Assembly: GCF_018614195.1 (NCBI RefSeq)
Contig: NZ_JAGGOT010000002.1
Span: forward strand, 154,573 to 218,572
Origin: Streptomyces sp. ISL-43
GTDB taxonomy: Bacteria > Actinomycetota > Actinomycetes > Streptomycetales > Streptomycetaceae
Direction of reading: 5' to 3'
DNA: 64,000 nucleotides
Below, piece by piece: positions 61,362 through 64,000 of the stretch (positions are counted from its first letter, which is position 1; every line of letters starts with the position of its first letter). The notes under the pieces are model-generated. The model searched no databases. It had not been told where the DNA came from and worked only from the letters and a program-made list of their open reading frames with translations. A program made the translations under genes and the position numbers.

Positions 61362-63041
61362 TCAGCCGGCCGGCGGCGGCTGCCAGCCGCTGAGGACGGT
61401 GTCGAACTGCGACCGGGTCGTCTCCCACTCCGCCGCCGGACCCGACATGTACACCGCGTACTCGGTGCCGTCCTGCTCGTAGTACATCTGCTCGGCGGCC
61501 CGCCGGGGCCCGGTGGCCGCCCCCGTCTTCTCCGTCAGGCTGAACTCCCACAGCGCGGCCTTGACCTGCCCCCGGAAGGTGTTCGGGTGCAGCGTCAGGC
61601 GCACGTAGTCGGAGCGCTTGGCCACCTGCTTCTCCAGGTCCAGCATGTGCGCGTAGGGGTTCTCGAACTCCGGCTTGGGATTCACCGCGAGCCGCAGGAA
61701 GTGCTTGCCGCCGTCCGGTGTGTAGTCGATCTGCGTCCCGTCCACCCGGCGCGTCCAGCCGTTCGGCACGAAGATGGTGAAGCCCTCCGGATCGACGACC
61801 TTGCGCCAGCCGGCCGGCACGACCGCCTTCTTCTGCCCCTTGTCGTCCCCGGTTCCGGCCGAGGTCTCGGGCGCACCGGTCGTCTTGTCCGAGCCCTTCT
61901 TGGCGCCTTCGGCGCTCGCGTCGCCGGTGTACTTCAGCACTCCGAACACCCCGCCGCCGCCGATCAGCGCCGCCACCAGGGCGACGACCGCCGCGCGCCT
62001 GACGCGGCCGCGGGCGGGATCGGAGGAGCCCGCCGGCCTGGCCGCCGGGGCCTGGCCGGCCTCCGGCCCCGGCACGCGCCCCTGCGCGTGCCCGTGCTCC
62101 GGTCCCTGCTCCGCGGGCAGCGCGGCCGTGTCCGTCGGCTCGTTCCGTGCGGTGGCCAGCTCCTCGGAGCCCAGCGCGCGCGTCGGTACGTACGCGTGCG
62201 CCGCCTTCGGCTCCCGGCCCTCCATCGCCTGCATCAGCATCTGCTCGGCCTCGGCGGCCGACGGCCGCTGCGCCGGGTCCTTGCGCAGCAGCGCCGTGAT
62301 GACCGGGGCCAGCGCGCCCGCGTGGGTCGGGGCGGGCGGCTCGTCGTTCACCACGGCCTGGAGGCTGGAGATGGGCGACGTACGGCGGAAGGGCGAGCGG
62401 GCCTCGACGGCCGTGTACAGCGTCGCGCCGAGCGACCACAGGTCGGAGGCCGGGTCGGGAGACCCGCCGGTGACCCGCTCGGGGGCCAGGTAGTCGATGG
62501 ATCCGACGAGTTCGCCGGTGCGCGTGATGGAGGAGTCGCCCTCGATCGCGGCGATGCCGAAGTCCGCGAGCATCACCCGCCCGTCCTTGGCCAGCATCAC
62601 GTTGCCCGGCTTCACGTCACGGTGCAGTACGCCGACCGCGTGCGCGGCACGCAGCGCGCCGAGCACGTGCAGCCCGATCCGGGCCGCCTCGCGGGGCTCG
62701 ATCCGGCCGGCCGTCTTCGCCGCGTCCGCGAGGGAGGGGCCGTCGATGTACTCCATGACGATCCACGGCCGGTCGTCGTGTTCCAGGACGTCGTGGACGG
62801 TGACGACCGCCGGATGCTGGATCCGGGCGGCGGCCCGGGCCTCCTTCTGCGTCCGGGCGTGCATGACGTCCCGGTCGGCCTGGGCGACGTACAGACCCGC
62901 CGTCAGCTCCTTGACGGCGACGGTCCTGTGCAGCAGCTCGTCGTGCGCGCGCCACACCTTGCCCATGCCGCCCCTGCCGATGGGCTCCACGAGCCGGTAC
63001 CGGCCCGCGAGCACCGCACCCGCGCCTGTCTGCTGTTCCAC
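61362..63041 (-). CDS. Membrane-bound Ser/Thr protein kinase (PknB-like)
   Basis: A 559-residue Hanks-type kinase. The glycine loop IGRGGMGKVWRA, VAVKEL lysine, catalytic HRDVKPGN, DFGIAAIEGD and the APE motif YLAPERV are present in residues 10-200. A Pro/Ala-rich juxtamembrane region leads to one helix (AAVVALVAALIGGGGVFGVL, near 350-370). The outside domain begins GFTIFVPNGWTRR near 425 and ends GPAAEWETTR. The ATG at 63041 is standard. The ectodomain, not PASTA, is shared with the protein at 14268 and the next protein. Confidence 0.95.
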   Translation of the reverse strand: MEQQTGAGAVLAGRYRLVEPIGRGGMGKVWRAHDELLHRTVAVKELTAGLYVAQADRDVMHARTQKEARAAARIQHPAVVTVHDVLEHDDRPWIVMEYIDGPSLADAAKTAGRIEPREAARIGLHVLGALRAAHAVGVLHRDVKPGNVMLAKDGRVMLADFGIAAIEGDSSITRTGELVGSIDYLAPERVTGGSPDPASDLWSLGATLYTAVEARSPFRRTSPISSLQAVVNDEPPAPTHAGALAPVITALLRKDPAQRPSAAEAEQMLMQAMEGREPKAAHAYVPTRALGSEELATARNEPTDTAALPAEQGPEHGHAQGRVPGPEAGQAPAARPAGSSDPARGRVRRAAVVALVAALIGGGGVFGVLKYTGDASAEGAKKGSDKTTGAPETSAGTGDDKGQKKAVVPAGWRKVVDPEGFTIFVPNGWTRRVDGTQIDYTPDGGKHFLRLAVNPKPEFENPYAHMLDLEKQVAKRSDYVRLTLHPNTFRGQVKAALWEFSLTEKTGAATGPRRAAEQMYYEQDGTEYAVYMSGPAAEWETTRSQFDTVLSGWQPPPAG

Positions 63042-63158
63042 GAATCCCCGCCGCCGCTCTGTGCACTTCCGGCCAGACTACGGAGCCCGCGGGCACTGCC
63101 GGAACCTCTCGGCGGCCGTTGGGCAGCACTGTGACGCAATTGCCGTACTGATTCCTCG

Positions 63159-64000
63159 TCAGCCGCCCGTTTTGTAACTGGCCGTTGCCTGCTCGAAGGC
63201 CTCGGTCACCTTGCTTTCCTGGTCGAGGGGGCCGGTGACCAGGACGACGTGGTAGGAGCCGCCGAGCGCGACGACGAAGTTGCGGGCCACGACCGAGCGT
63301 CCGTTGCCGTCGATCCAGGTGTACCGGCCGGTGACGCGGAGCTGGTTGCCGACCTTGGTGGACTTGATGTCGCCGACGCTGGACCAGGTGGAGGAGCGGT
63401 ACGGAGCAAGCTCGGGCTCCTTGTCCTTCTGGTACGTGGCCGGGTCGGGGTTGCCCTCGACCTTGTCCCGGCCGGGGACGACGGTCAGGGCGAACTCCCC
63501 CTCCGTGTAGCGCACCTGGCCGGACTCGTTGATTCCGCGACGGTTCCAGCCGTTCGGCACGTTGATCTCGAAGTGCTCGGCGTCCTGCTGGGTGGTGTAC
63601 CCGGCCGGGGCGGGGGCCTTGGTCTGGGCGGCGGGCTTGGACTCGGGCGGACTGGCGGAGGGGCTGGGCGCCGTGCCGGAGCCGCTCGGCTTCGGGCTCG
63701 GACTCTGGCTCCCGCCCTCCTTTCCCTTGCCCTGCGGCGCCGTGGGCTGGCCCAGCCCGGCCGCTTTCTGCCCGCCCTGCGGGCCGGCGGACTGGGGCAT
63801 GAAGAACATGGCGTAGGCAACGGCTCCGGCGAGCAGGACGAGTATCCCGAGCAGCAGGGAACGCCCCAGCGAGCGCGGCTTGCGGGGGTGTTCGCCGCTG
63901 CGGTGGCGGCCGTGCAGCTCGGCTCGCCGCCGTACGACGGGCAGCCGGGCGGGATCCGGCTCCGGCATCGGCAGGACGGCGAAGCCGCCGTCGGGCTCGG
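63159..64000 (-). CDS. C-terminal part of a membrane protein with kinase-type ectodomain
   Basis: At least 279 residues; the frame runs past the right edge and no start is forced at the internal ATG (63968), since the preceding residues PDGGFAVLP continue smoothly. A helix (SLLLGILVLLAGAVAYAMFFM, near residues 36-56 from that ATG) is followed by a Ser/Pro linker and an outside domain starting FEINVPNGWNRRGI. The likely complete protein is another Ser/Thr kinase or a kinase-like receptor, as it lies next to one and shares its ectodomain. The stop is at 63159. Confidence 0.82.
   Translation of the reverse strand, partial: EPDGGFAVLPMPEPDPARLPVVRRRAELHGRHRSGEHPRKPRSLGRSLLLGILVLLAGAVAYAMFFMPQSAGPQGGQKAAGLGQPTAPQGKGKEGGSQSPSPKPSGSGTAPSPSASPPESKPAAQTKAPAPAGYTTQQDAEHFEINVPNGWNRRGINESGQVRYTEGEFALTVVPGRDKVEGNPDPATYQKDKEPELAPYRSSTWSSVGDIKSTKVGNQLRVTGRYTWIDGNGRSVVARNFVVALGGSYHVVLVTGPLDQESKVTEAFEQATASYKTGG

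Overview
This is a high-GC, densely packed chromosomal segment with heavy G/C use at third codon positions, many GTG starts and almost no A/T-rich spacers. Gene content and order (dacA-like carboxypeptidase, trpS, glyA, mdh-DUF3017-folD, purN-purH, sucCD, icmB, pcrA, guaA) match the conserved core of a Streptomyces chromosome. I see no insertion sequence, prophage, integrase, tRNA, rRNA or CRISPR array. It looks like core genome with a few lineage-specific passengers.

Layout. 1-7 kb: an oligopeptide-type ABC binding protein cut by the window edge, a metallophosphoesterase coupled to a small membrane protein, a D,D-carboxypeptidase, a YihY/BrkB protein, a 2'-5' RNA ligase-like protein and trpS. 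7-14.2 kb: glyA behind a ZTP (pfl) riboswitch, rocD, a ygiB/ygiC-like pair (lipoprotein plus glutathionylspermidine-synthase-like protein), a DMT transporter, and a MocR regulator divergent from an AhpD-like protein. 14.2-17.4 kb: an unusual three-gene module whose first two products share an SAFSxGG...NTNT motif. 17.5-23.5 kb: central and one-carbon metabolism (mdh, DUF3017, folD, purH, purN). 24-30.6 kb: a PerM-like membrane protein, an HTH/sigma-like/membrane fusion protein, and sucD/sucC.

30.9-39.5 kb is the most interesting block. A MoxR ATPase, a DUF5682 protein and a VWA protein are transcribed one way; a SWIM zinc-finger protein and a DUF5691 protein the other way. The set resembles E. 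coli yehLMPQ. The shared promoter carries two back-to-back TTGTCAGTGG elements, the upstream box of the actinobacterial RecA-independent (PafBC-type) DNA-damage promoter. A related box precedes pcrA at 44.8 kb. icmB follows end-to-end.

39.6-50.6 kb: cell-envelope genes (lipase, M23 peptidase, two NlpC/P60-type proteins, one without its catalytic Cys, an esterase), the helicase PcrA and a PspC-type two-component system. 50.7-55 kb: a PspC membrane protein, small membrane proteins, DoxX and a class II aldolase homologue lacking its metal-binding histidines. 55-57.3 kb: guaA and a small chorismate mutase preceded by a leader peptide containing FLFTY and a perfect terminator hairpin, which reads as an attenuator. 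57.7-64 kb: a GMC oxidoreductase, a succinate-semialdehyde dehydrogenase, a Ser/Thr kinase, and a second kinase-ectodomain-like protein running off the end.

The genes mostly serve C1/purine metabolism (glyA, folD, purN, purH, guaA), the TCA cycle (mdh, sucCD) and envelope maintenance. Three RNA- or damage-based control regions (ZTP riboswitch, aromatic attenuator, damage promoters) are readable directly from the DNA. Several coding regions carry short in-frame tandem repeats (9, 12 or 18 bp).
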